From NCBI GenBank assembly GCA_022616595.1, contig JAKEEL010000229.1:1-8945 (forward strand): a DNA stretch of 8,945 bases, read 5' to 3'. The first letter of the stretch is position 1, and the number at the start of each line of letters is the position of its first letter. A program made the translations under genes and the position numbers. Below, piece after piece: positions 1 through 6,371 of the stretch. The notes beneath the pieces are model-generated. The model was not told the DNA's origin. It saw nothing but the letters and a program-made list of their open reading frames with translations, and ran no database searches. The DNA is from Methylococcaceae bacterium (GTDB lineage Bacteria > Pseudomonadota > Gammaproteobacteria > Methylococcales > UBA1147).

Positions 1-1337
1 GGCAAGGCTTCCGGAACCTGCTGTGCCTGGAATGTCGAATTGCTTACCGTGACCTGGTCACCTCTCGCCACATTGAAACCGACTGCTTGCTTGACGAGAT
101 CCGTGAACCGTGCGATCTCCTCCGGGCTGTAGGGTTTCTTGACCACGCTGCCATCGTCCTGCGCAACGGCGCGGTCATCGATGATGACCGCGACCGACAG
201 GCGCCTCAGGATTCCGGGCGCGAGCCGGGTGTGGCTGATGGTCTTATCGAGTTCGTAATTGCGCGTGGCTGATTTGGCGGAATTCCGCGCGCTCGAGTCG
301 CCCACGGAGACCGCAGCGGCGGCCTGTTCAGGCGCTGTTCCCGCCGCAGGCGGTTGATTCGACAGCGCGCCTGGGATGCCCTGCGCGCCCGGTGATTGAT
401 TGGTTTCCTCGTTTGTCTGTTCACTGCGCAGTGCAGGCAGGTCGGGGTTGAATTGCTCCTCGGTGCGTTCGGTCGTCGTGAAATCGATATCCGCGGTCGC
501 CTGAATTCTGAGCCCGTCTTCGCCAACCAGAGGACTCAGAATGTTTTCGGCGCGTTCGATCAGATGCTCTTCGACCTGCGTTTTGTACTCGAAACGCTTC
601 GATGAAAGCGATATTTCATCGGAGCGTTCGAGACTATTCAGTAAACGGCCGCGCTGGTCGACTACCGTAACTTGTCCGGGTTCCAACTGGGGGACCGAGG
701 ACGCGACCAGGTGGACGATGGCTTCCACCTGGCTTTTTTCGAGGCTTCGGCCCGCGTACAGATTCACCAGGATCGATGCGCTGGGTTTCTTTTGCTGGCG
801 GACGAATACCGACTGTTTCGGCAGGGCCAGATGGACCCGGACCGATTTCACATTCTGAATGGATCCGACGGTGCGTGCGATTTCATTTTCGAGCGCATGG
901 TGAAAGCGGGCCGCTTCGAGGGACTGACTGGTTCCGAATTCAGATTGTTTCTGCAACAGTTCGAAGCCCAGGCTTTCCGTCTTCGGTAAACCTTGGGCCG
1001 CCAATTTCAGACGGACTTCATGCACATCCGCATCGGGCACCAGAATCGCCCCGGAGGATGACTCGACCTTATAATCGATATCCAGGTTTTCCAGGGCCGC
1101 AAGAACTTCGGGAACATCTTTATCGGCAACACTTCCATATAAAAGCGTATAGTCAGGAGTCCGCGACCACAGCACCGCCGCGACCCCGATCGCAACGCTG
1201 AATGCCAGAGCCGCCATCACACCGATTTGCCTCAAGGCCGGCAGTTTTCCAAGCTGTCGGACCGCGGGGTGGCCGTGGTCCGGCATCCTTCCGCTGTTTT
1301 GGGCTGCCAGCGCTTTTCCCGTATTGTTTTCTTGCAT
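1..1337 (-). CDS. fliF: Flagellar MS-ring protein FliF, N-terminal part (runs off left edge)
   Basis: FliF forms the MS ring in the inner membrane, the base on which the flagellar rotor and export gate are built. I translated the minus strand from the ATG at 1337-1335 and read 445 uninterrupted codons to the window edge, so the C-terminal part (second membrane helix and FliG-binding tail) is outside. Visible features: a hydrophilic N-terminus; a membrane helix at about residues 37-58; the YscJ/FliF ring-building region at about 60-235, with LPKTESLGFELL near 117-128, KSVRVHLALPKQSVFV near 164-179 and ASILVNLY near 187-194; and the second ring-building region with its poorly conserved Gln/Ala/Pro-rich loop at about 295-350, followed by NYELDKTISHT and RRLSVAVIID. 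An in-frame stop lies upstream, and this is the first ATG. Its Shine-Dalgarno sequence is weak (only a GGGTG-like stretch). The gene lies 94 bases after fliE and is probably cotranscribed with it. Confidence 0.95.
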   Translation of the reverse strand, partial: MQENNTGKALAAQNSGRMPDHGHPAVRQLGKLPALRQIGVMAALAFSVAIGVAAVLWSRTPDYTLLYGSVADKDVPEVLAALENLDIDYKVESSSGAILVPDADVHEVRLKLAAQGLPKTESLGFELLQKQSEFGTSQSLEAARFHHALENEIARTVGSIQNVKSVRVHLALPKQSVFVRQQKKPSASILVNLYAGRSLEKSQVEAIVHLVASSVPQLEPGQVTVVDQRGRLLNSLERSDEISLSSKRFEYKTQVEEHLIERAENILSPLVGEDGLRIQATADIDFTTTERTEEQFNPDLPALRSEQTNEETNQSPGAQGIPGALSNQPPAAGTAPEQAAAAVSVGDSSARNSAKSATRNYELDKTISHTRLAPGILRRLSVAVIIDDRAVAQDDGSVVKKPYSPEEIARFTDLVKQAVGFNVARGDQVTVSNSTFQAQQVPEAL

Positions 1338-1431
1338 CGAACACCCGAATCGATCTATCCAAATTTTCTGATTTAGTTTGTTGTAATCAAGAGACTTTCT
1401 TCAAGAACCGGCAAAACCTGCCGAAACCGCG
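1338..1431 (-). other. fliE-fliF intergenic gap
   Basis: These 94 bases separate the fliE stop from the fliF start. I see no GG-N10-GC sigma-54 element here. A small GC-rich dyad (CGGCA/TGCCG arms, 5-base loop, around 1410-1424) lies shortly after fliE but has no T-run, so it does not look like a full intrinsic terminator. The simplest reading is that fliE and fliF share one transcript from the promoter upstream of fliE, possibly with some stability or attenuation effect from the dyad. Confidence 0.4.
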
Positions 1432-1743
1432 CTACATGGGCATATTCATCACGTCCTTGTAAGCTTCCACCAATTTGTTGCGCACCTGTACCATCGCCTG
1501 AAACGAGACATTGGCTTTCTGAATCGAAATCATCACGTCGGACAGGCTCGCGTCCGTGTCAGCGGTTTCAAATGCGGTCGCCATGTGATTCGCGTGCTGC
1601 TGGGTTTCGTTGACCTTTTCGATCGAATTCTTCAGCAAATCGGCAAAATTGCCCGGATTGGTGCTGCTGCGGGCTGCCCCGCCGGCCTGAGCCGCCAATT
1701 CGCGCATTTGTGCCAGAACCTGGTTTACATCCATACTACTCAT
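1432..1743 (-). CDS. fliE: Flagellar hook-basal body protein FliE
   Basis: FliE is a small export-apparatus and rod protein that joins the MS ring (FliF) to the proximal rod and is needed early in flagellar assembly. The product is about 103 residues, the usual size. Its C-terminal half has the conserved FliE signature: LSDVMISIQKANVSFQAM followed by VRNKLVEAYKDVMNMPM, ending in the typical Met-Pro-Met-like tail. The first half contains a low-complexity Ala/Gly stretch and the FADLLKNSIEKVN helix. Two adjacent ATGs (1746 and 1743) are possible starts. The GAGGTGA Shine-Dalgarno places GAGG 4 bases from the first and 7 from the second, so I prefer 1743; the choice changes one residue. The gene precedes fliF in the usual fliEF order and has its own predicted sigma-54 promoter at 1784-1800. 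Confidence 0.95.
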   Translation of the reverse strand: MSSMDVNQVLAQMRELAAQAGGAARSSTNPGNFADLLKNSIEKVNETQQHANHMATAFETADTDASLSDVMISIQKANVSFQAMVQVRNKLVEAYKDVMNMPM

Positions 1744-1747
1744 CATT

Positions 1748-1754
1748 TCACCTC
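1748..1754 (-). promoter_or_regulatory. fliE ribosome binding site
   Basis: GAGGTGA on the minus strand, directly upstream of two tandem ATG codons. GAGG is spaced 7 bases from the second ATG (1743) and 4 from the first (1746). A further in-frame ATG at 1734 is 16 bases away and therefore unlikely. Confidence 0.65.
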
Positions 1755-1783
1755 GGTCATTTATTCACAGACTGGACGCAACA

Positions 1784-1800
1784 GGCAATTTTCAGGCCGC
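1784..1800 (-). promoter_or_regulatory. Predicted sigma-54 promoter of the fliE-fliF operon
   Basis: The minus strand reads GCGGCCTGAAAATTGCC. It has the invariant GG (1798-1797), then exactly 10 bases, then GC (1786-1785), with a TTGC -12 element. The expected transcription start is near 1773, about 30 bases before fliE, which leaves room for the GAGGTGA site. In Pseudomonas and Vibrio, the fliE operon is a sigma-54 target activated by FleR/FlrC, and that gene lies immediately upstream here. The -24 element has C instead of T before GG, so the match is good but not perfect. Confidence 0.72.
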
Positions 1801-1806
1801 AATGCC

Positions 1807-3141
1807 TTATCCGGGAAGGGTAATTCCGGCTTTGCGCATCCGGGCGATTTTATAGCGCAGCGTGCGCGGGCTGATTCCGAGCCGGTCCGCGGTTGATTTA
1901 CGGCTGCCTTTTTCTTCCTGAAGCGCTTCAAGAATCAGACGTTCTTCGGCCGCCTGTAAATCTTCTCCGAGGCCAACCGTGGCTTTCGCTTCGTCCGGCC
2001 CGCGGGATAAGGCTCCGCAGGGATTGTTGAAGGCCAGATTTTCCGCGGTGATCGCGGCCCCGGCCCGAAGAATCAAGGCACGCTGAACGATATTTTCCAG
2101 TTCCCGGACATTACCCGGCCAGGCATAGGAAATGAGATATTGCTCGGCGGCTGGATCGAAAAAGGGCAGGGGAGTGACATCCCGGCCATGCCTTTCCAAA
2201 AGCGCCCTCGCGAGCGGCAAAATATCGCCGCGCCGCTCCCGCAATGGAGGAAGGGTCAGCGGAAATACATTGAGGCGATAGAACAGGTCCTCGCGAAAAG
2301 CGCCGTCCGAAACCCGTTGCCGCAGATTTCGGTTGGTCGTCGCCAGTATCCGGACATCGAGGCTGATGGCCTTGCGTCCTCCGAGACGTTCGACCTCTCT
2401 TTCTTGCAGAACCCTCAGCAGTTTTGCCTGCAGCCCGAGTTCCATTTCCGAAATTTCGTCGAGCAACAGGATCCCTCCCTGCGCCAGTTCGAATTTGCCG
2501 GGCTTCGCCTGATAGGCTCCCGTAAAAGCCCCCCGTTCGTATCCGAATAAGATCGCCTCCAGCATATTTTCGGGGATCGCGGCGCAATTGATCGCGATAA
2601 AAGGCCCGGCCTCCCGCCAGGAGTTCTCATGAATGAATCGCGCCAGTACTTCTTTTCCGGTGCCGCTTTCACCTTGGATAAGAACCGTGGATTCGGCCTT
2701 CGCAACCCTTTTCGCGAGTTCATATAACGCTAATGTTTTCGGGTCCTCGACGATGAATCCGAGTTCCCGGCTCGAAGATCCGCTCAGGTGTTTGGACACC
2801 CGATCGACCAGCGTGTCCGCCTCGAAAGGTTTGACCAGATAATCGACCGCGCCTTTCTGCATGGCCCTGACCGCTTTCTGTATCGTCCCGTAGGCGGTCA
2901 TCAAAATAACCGGCAGGCCCTTGAATTGGGCGCCGATATTCTCCAGCAGCGCCAATCCGTCCATGTTTTCCATCTGCACATCGCTGACCACCACACGCAC
3001 CCTGCAGGTGGAGAGTTTGTCCAGAGCATCCAAGCCATCCGATGCCGTTCGCACCGAGAAGCCCGCAAGTTCCAGCGTGTCGCTGAGCGCTTCACGCAAC
3101 CGTGCGTCGTCTTCAACGATCAAAACGTCTGCCTGATTCAT
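1807..3141 (-). CDS. fleR: Sigma-54-dependent flagellar response regulator FleR (FlrC)
   Basis: FleR is the response regulator partner of FleS and activates sigma-54 promoters of middle flagellar genes, including basal-body operons. The product is 444 residues. The receiver domain (about 1-120) has acidic D11/D12, phospho-acceptor D54, T82 and K104. The AAA+ domain (about 130-370) has Walker A GESGTGKE (157-164), the sigma-54-contacting GAFTGA loop (204-209), Walker B LLLDEI (about 225-230), the REDLFYRLNVFPL block and the WPGNVRELEN sensor region. A Fis-type helix-turn-helix (STADRLGISPRTLRYKIARM) lies near the C-terminus. The residues before GAFTGA (ENMLEAILFG) resemble FleR/FlrC rather than the ESELFG of most NtrC-like proteins. 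An upstream GTG (3201) would add 20 non-conserved residues inside fleS; I prefer the ATG at 3141 because it has an AGGAG site and leads straight into the receiver fold. It begins 1 base after the fleS stop. Confidence 0.94.
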   Translation of the reverse strand: MNQADVLIVEDDARLREALSDTLELAGFSVRTASDGLDALDKLSTCRVRVVVSDVQMENMDGLALLENIGAQFKGLPVILMTAYGTIQKAVRAMQKGAVDYLVKPFEADTLVDRVSKHLSGSSSRELGFIVEDPKTLALYELAKRVAKAESTVLIQGESGTGKEVLARFIHENSWREAGPFIAINCAAIPENMLEAILFGYERGAFTGAYQAKPGKFELAQGGILLLDEISEMELGLQAKLLRVLQEREVERLGGRKAISLDVRILATTNRNLRQRVSDGAFREDLFYRLNVFPLTLPPLRERRGDILPLARALLERHGRDVTPLPFFDPAAEQYLISYAWPGNVRELENIVQRALILRAGAAITAENLAFNNPCGALSRGPDEAKATVGLGEDLQAAEERLILEALQEEKGSRKSTADRLGISPRTLRYKIARMRKAGITLPG

Positions 3142-3142
3142 A

Positions 3143-4375
3143 TTACGATACTCCTGTCCGGCCGCTGCGCTCGTAAACACCACCGGGCAACAAAGATTCA
3201 CTCTGATTTAAGGGTAGCTCAATATTGAATTTGGCTCCGGAACCGGATCGGGTGTCGCACCAGACCCGCCCCCGATGAGTCAGGACTACATTTTCAACGA
3301 CCGCAAGCCCGAGACCCGTTCCGTTGGGACGGGTGGTGAAAAAAGGCTCGAAAAGCCTTTCGCCGGCCCCCGGTGGAATTCCGGGGCCTTCATCCTGAAC
3401 GGACAATCGGATCGAGTCCCCGTGCATCGACAGTTCGAGTTGTACAAGACCTCGATTGTTCATCGCCTGAACCGCATTGGTGACGAGGTTCAGGACCGCT
3501 CCGGTCAGCGCGTCTTCGTTGCAGCAAAGATCGCCGTTTTCGATTTCGTTGTTAATCCGGACTTGAACGTCGCTGTCGGCAATCAGCGAGTCCACCGCTT
3601 CGGAAATTCGCGCAACGAGGCGCGCGAGCGGAATTTGTTCCATCACCAGACGGCCATCGCGCGCGAAAATCAGCATGTCGTTGACCTGCCGCTCCAAGAA
3701 CTTCAGGCTTTCGGTCAGTTTGGCCGCATACCTTTGGTGCCGGGCGGATTCCAAGGCGGGATTTTTGAGATTCGAAGCATAGAGCATCGCGGCGGAAAGG
3801 GGAGTACGAATCTGATGGGCCAGCGCGGCAACCATTTCTCCCATCGCGGACAATCGCTTTTGATGGTTTACCAGATCTTGCAGCACGCGGACTTCACTGA
3901 CATCGGTCAGCAGGATCACTTGGCCTGAATCGTCGCCCAGCGGTTGTGTCGAAAGATTGACGTAGCGTCCGTTTGCCAATTTGCGCTCCCTGGGGGTATC
4001 GCTCTGTTCGCCGAGACTTCTATTGATCACATCGTTCCAGTGGGCTCCGAGCAGGGGTTCTCTGAGCAAATCTCCGGCCACCCGGTTCCTGCGAATGATC
4101 AATCCCGAGGAATCCAATACGATGACGCCGCCCGGCAAAGCTTCCAGCAAGGCGTGCAACTGGTTCGCCAGTTGTTCCTTTTCGGTCAGGGTTTTTAGCC
4201 GCGCATGGCGCGCGGCCGCGAGTTCTTTACTGAGATCGGCAACCTGTTGTTGCAATCCGTGATAGGATTCGGTCAGGCTTCGGGACAGCTCATTGAACAG
4301 CAGAAATGCATCCTGCAGTCGTTCGGAATCTTGACGTGTTTCGGGATTGACCACTGCTTGGCTCTTGTTGAACAC
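3143..4375 (-). CDS. fleS: Cytosolic flagellar sensor histidine kinase FleS (FlrB)
   Basis: FleS autophosphorylates and passes the phosphate to FleR, coupling assembly state to activation of middle flagellar genes. The product is 410 residues with no membrane segment, as expected for this family. An N-terminal helical or coiled-coil stretch (about 12-75) precedes a PAS-like domain (about 75-165). The dimerisation/phosphoacceptor H-box follows (MGEMVAALAHQIRTPL, phospho-His H187). The ATPase domain has the N-box (NLVTNAVQA, N296/N300), G1 box DEGPGI (328-333), F-box FEPFFTTRP (342-350) and G2 box GTGLGL (352-357). Translation is predicted from a GTG (4375) with no good Shine-Dalgarno. A second in-frame GTG at codon 8 (4354) is an alternative. 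It is transcribed from its own predicted sigma-54 promoter, 91 bases after fleQ, and runs into fleR with a 1-base gap. Confidence 0.93.
   Translation of the reverse strand: MFNKSQAVVNPETRQDSERLQDAFLLFNELSRSLTESYHGLQQQVADLSKELAAARHARLKTLTEKEQLANQLHALLEALPGGVIVLDSSGLIIRRNRVAGDLLREPLLGAHWNDVINRSLGEQSDTPRERKLANGRYVNLSTQPLGDDSGQVILLTDVSEVRVLQDLVNHQKRLSAMGEMVAALAHQIRTPLSAAMLYASNLKNPALESARHQRYAAKLTESLKFLERQVNDMLIFARDGRLVMEQIPLARLVARISEAVDSLIADSDVQVRINNEIENGDLCCNEDALTGAVLNLVTNAVQAMNNRGLVQLELSMHGDSIRLSVQDEGPGIPPGAGERLFEPFFTTRPNGTGLGLAVVENVVLTHRGRVWCDTRSGSGAKFNIELPLNQSESLLPGGVYERSGRTGVS
3151..3155 (-). promoter_or_regulatory. fleR ribosome binding site
   Basis: AGGAG on the minus strand, 9 bases before the ATG at 3141 and inside the last codons of fleS. 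It decides the fleR start in favour of 3141 over the upstream GTG at 3201. The fleS stop and fleR start are separated by a single base, consistent with translational coupling. Confidence 0.7.
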
Positions 4376-4396
4376 ACTACCGGCAAGCGGTGCTAA

Positions 4397-4412
4397 GCAA
4401 CAGTTGCGCCAA
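4397..4412 (-). promoter_or_regulatory. Predicted sigma-54 promoter of fleSR
   Basis: The minus strand reads TTGGCGCAACTGTTGC, followed by TT. It has a TTGGC -24 element and a TTGC(T) -12 element with GG and GC separated by exactly 10 bases, close to the consensus TTGGCAC-N5-TTGCW. It sits in the 91-base gap after fleQ. In Pseudomonas and Vibrio, fleSR/flrBC is activated by FleQ/FlrA with sigma-54, so the element is where the cascade predicts. The implied start near 4385 leaves only about 10 bases before the GTG start at 4375. Confidence 0.8.
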
Positions 4413-4466
4413 TATTAAACTTTCATAGAGTTTCCGTGGCTTGGATTGACGTTCGGGAGCTTCGGG

Positions 4467-5900
4467 TCAAAATGTTGACGTCTCTTCACCGCGCTGCAGA
4501 CCATATTTCCGTAGTTTTTCGACCAGCGTTGTTCGGCGCATTTTCAACAACTTGGCCGCGTGCGCCACGACTCCGTTGCTTTCATCGAGCGCCTGCTTGA
4601 TCAATCCGCATTCCAGGGTGCTCAAATGTTCTTTCAGATCCATGCCGCCGCGGGGCAGCCGTGCGGTCCCGCCGCTGTCGCCGCGGGCTTTCAATTCATT
4701 GGCCAGTTCGAGACCTTGTCCGGATTCGAATTCGGGAATCGAAGCGACATAGCGTTTGAACTTATCCGGGAGGTCGCAACCGTCAACCACGCCGTAAGGA
4801 TGCAGAATCGCCAGGCGTTCCACCAGATTCGCGAGTTCCCGCACATTGCCCGGCCAGTTATGTTTCTGGAGCGCGGTAAGGCTCCCCGAGGTCAACCGGA
4901 CCGAACCGCGCTTCTCGTTCTCGATCCGTGCAATCAGATCACCGACCAGAACCGGAATATCTTCGGTACGATCGCGCAGCGCCGGAACTTCGATCGGAAA
5001 AACGTTGAGGCGATAGTAAAGGTCCTCCCGGAAGCGGTTTTCCTGGATCTCCTGATCGAGATTCCGGTGGGTCGCCGCAATTATCCGGACATTGCAGAAG
5101 ATGGTCTTGTTTCCACCGACCCGTTCGAAGCTCCTTTCCTGCAACACCCGCAAGATCTTGACCTGCATCGCGAGCGGCATATCGCCGATCTCGTCGAGAA
5201 ACAGCGTACCTCCCTCGGCCATTTCGAATCGACCCTGGCGATTGCTCAGGGCGCCGGTGAAGGCCCCTTTCTCATGCCCGAACAATTCACTTTCGAGGAG
5301 TTCCGCCGGGATCGCGCCGCAATTCACCGGAACAAATGGCCTGTTTCTGCGTGGCGAGTTATAGTGCAGATTCCTGGCAACGACTTCCTTTCCGGTTCCC
5401 GATTCACCGAGGATCAGCACGGTCGCCTCAGAACCCGCGACCTGTTGGATCAGTTTTCGAACCTGTTGAATGCATACGCTGTTACCCGCGAGGCTTCTGA
5501 ATAATTCAACCGAACGATGCGCGTTGCCGGTGCGATCCTTGTCCCGGTGCTGATGGGCTTTCTGCAATGCCTTGGTTAATACCGGATGGGTGGTCGGCCA
5601 TTCCAGTACCGAAAGAACACAGTCTTCGACAACGCTCGGAATCTGATGTCCTGCGTTGCCGTCCACTAAAAGGATGATCGGCACGTCCGGTACGATCTGC
5701 TGGAATGACTTCACCACGGATGCCAGTTTTTCGGTGGTTGAGCCGAGTAGAACGAGGTCGAATGACTGGTCGGCAAGTGCCTTGATAGCTTCCTCCGGGT
5801 TTCCCTCGGCCACATCGGCTTCCAGAAATTCGAAAACCGTTTTCACCTGTTTTGCGCGATCCTCTCCCGAATCGATCAAATAGACCTTGGTCTGTGCCAT
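4467..5900 (-). CDS. fleQ: Flagellar master regulator FleQ (FlrA), sigma-54 activator
   Basis: FleQ heads the flagellar transcription cascade. In Pseudomonas it also binds cyclic di-GMP and then represses motility and derepresses matrix genes. The product is 477 residues. The N-terminal FleQ domain (about 1-115) is receiver-like but unphosphorylatable: the expected acceptor Asp is replaced in FDLVLLGSTT, with G53 at that place. The AAA+ domain (about 135-370) has Walker A GESGTGK (165-171), GAFTGA (212-217), Walker B LFLDEI (233-238) and WPGNVRELANLVERLAI. A Fis helix-turn-helix lies near 440-470. Residues matching the Pseudomonas cyclic-di-GMP contacts are present: LFRS (133-136), R176-N177 just after Walker A, and ExxxR (E327, R331). 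The ATG at 5900 has AGGA 7 bases upstream. The gene stands alone ahead of fleSR; I see no convincing sigma-70 promoter. Confidence 0.96.
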   Translation of the reverse strand: MAQTKVYLIDSGEDRAKQVKTVFEFLEADVAEGNPEEAIKALADQSFDLVLLGSTTEKLASVVKSFQQIVPDVPIILLVDGNAGHQIPSVVEDCVLSVLEWPTTHPVLTKALQKAHQHRDKDRTGNAHRSVELFRSLAGNSVCIQQVRKLIQQVAGSEATVLILGESGTGKEVVARNLHYNSPRRNRPFVPVNCGAIPAELLESELFGHEKGAFTGALSNRQGRFEMAEGGTLFLDEIGDMPLAMQVKILRVLQERSFERVGGNKTIFCNVRIIAATHRNLDQEIQENRFREDLYYRLNVFPIEVPALRDRTEDIPVLVGDLIARIENEKRGSVRLTSGSLTALQKHNWPGNVRELANLVERLAILHPYGVVDGCDLPDKFKRYVASIPEFESGQGLELANELKARGDSGGTARLPRGGMDLKEHLSTLECGLIKQALDESNGVVAHAAKLLKMRRTTLVEKLRKYGLQRGEETSTF

Positions 5901-5956
5901 TAACGATTCCTGCTCATGAAATAATCGTCAGTACGGGGATGGCAAAAAATATCGAG

Positions 5957-5986
5957 CGATCGAAGATTTTGATGCACTCGATCGAA
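5957..5986. repeat. Two direct copies of CGATCGAA, 22 bases apart
   Basis: CGATCGAA occurs at 5957-5964 and 5979-5986, with start points exactly 22 bases apart, about two helical turns. The core CGATCG is itself palindromic. The pair lies 57-86 bases upstream of the fleQ start, where a regulator controlling fleQ could bind. A related TGATCGAA begins the inverted repeat at 6125. The copies are short and may be coincidence. Confidence 0.35.
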
Positions 5987-6124
5987 ACTTCAGGGCGATT
6001 TCCCCGCATCGCGCCTTCGCCAAGACTTCAATTCCGGAATCTGATGATGATAATTTCAAGCTGTTTGCGGACGGTTCCCGATTCTTCCATTGGAAATTTA
6101 TTCCCGCTACGGGGAACCCGTGTT

Positions 6125-6140
6125 GATCGAAAGTTCGATC
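6125..6140. repeat. Perfect inverted repeat GATCGAA-AG-TTCGATC
   Basis: Seven-base arms around a 2-base centre make a nearly perfect 16-base palindrome. The centre is too tight for a stable RNA hairpin, so a dimeric protein-binding site is the more natural reading. The arm GATCGAA is the same heptamer found twice nearer to fleQ. No binding protein can be named from sequence. Confidence 0.4.
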
Positions 6141-6289
6141 CCTTCATCGGAGAATTTGATTGTACCAAAATTAAGCATCGTTGTCGGAGTATGTCAAAAT
6201 TCTGTCGAAAATCGAATTGATCGGAAACCGCCGGGCTGCCGTATTCCGATACCGTGATCATAAATAACGATCTTTTTAACACCAGCCTG

Positions 6290-6305
6290 TGTCACTGACT
6301 TGACA
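6290..6305. promoter_or_regulatory. Operator-like dyad TGTCA-N6-TGACA over the corB -35 box
   Basis: Five-base arms (6290-6294 and 6301-6305) flank 6 bases, and the right arm is part of the TTGACA -35 hexamer. A bound repressor would block polymerase there. The arms are short and half of the dyad is simply the -35 consensus, so chance is plausible. Confidence 0.25.
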
Positions 6306-6329
6306 ATCGGGTGCCTTTACGCTTAGAAA
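6300..6329 (+). promoter_or_regulatory. Predicted sigma-70 promoter of corB
   Basis: A perfect TTGACA (6300-6305) is followed after 18 bases by TAGAAA (6324-6329), which matches the -10 consensus at 4 of 6 positions. The implied start near 6336 lies 24-36 bases before the possible corB start codons and upstream of the GGAG at 6350-6353. Confidence 0.55.
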
Positions 6330-6371
6330 TCTCACTTATCGTAGCTGTCGGAGCGCACCATTCCTGATTCA

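Larger units (their letters stand above)
5901..6371. other. fleQ / corB divergent intergenic region (471 bases)
   Basis: This gap separates the divergent fleQ (minus) and corB (plus). It holds the AGGA ribosome site of fleQ (5908-5911), a repeated CGATCGAA octamer (5957-5964 and 5979-5986), a 16-base inverted repeat (6125-6140), and a predicted sigma-70 promoter for corB with an overlapping dyad near 6290-6329. The sequence is more AT-rich than the flanking genes. One 84-codon open frame on the minus strand (6028-6282) looks non-coding. No RNA gene or intrinsic terminator could be recognised, and no convincing fleQ promoter was found, although one must presumably lie here. Confidence 0.6.

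Noticed and set aside
1400..1426. Possible intrinsic terminator between fliE and fliF
   Set aside because: The stem is only 5 bases and no T-run follows. Termination here would also cut the conserved fliEF operon.
2111..2587. 158-codon minus-strand frame inside fleR
   Set aside because: It is an alternative frame of the AAA+ domain, rich in Arg and Gly, with no conserved pattern.
3142..3201. Upstream GTG start for fleR at 3201
   Set aside because: It would add 20 residues that are a frame-shifted reading of the fleS end. The ATG at 3141 has AGGAG and begins directly at the receiver fold.
3275..3928. 217-codon open frame on the plus strand, antisense to fleS
   Set aside because: It overlaps the kinase catalytic core on the other strand and has no family features or own ribosome site.
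4560..5504. 314-codon open frame on the plus strand, antisense to fleQ
   Set aside because: It is the mirror of a well-conserved AAA+ gene, its protein shows no recognisable motif, and such frames are common opposite genes of this composition.
6000..6025. TTGGCGAAGGCGCGATGC on the minus strand upstream of fleQ as a sigma-54 promoter
   Set aside because: The GG to GC spacing is 12 bases, not 10, and fleQ is normally expressed from a sigma-70 promoter.
6028..6282. 84-codon minus-strand frame in the fleQ/corB gap
   Set aside because: No Shine-Dalgarno was seen and the protein ends in an unnatural Ile/Arg tail with no family resemblance. It was treated as non-coding.
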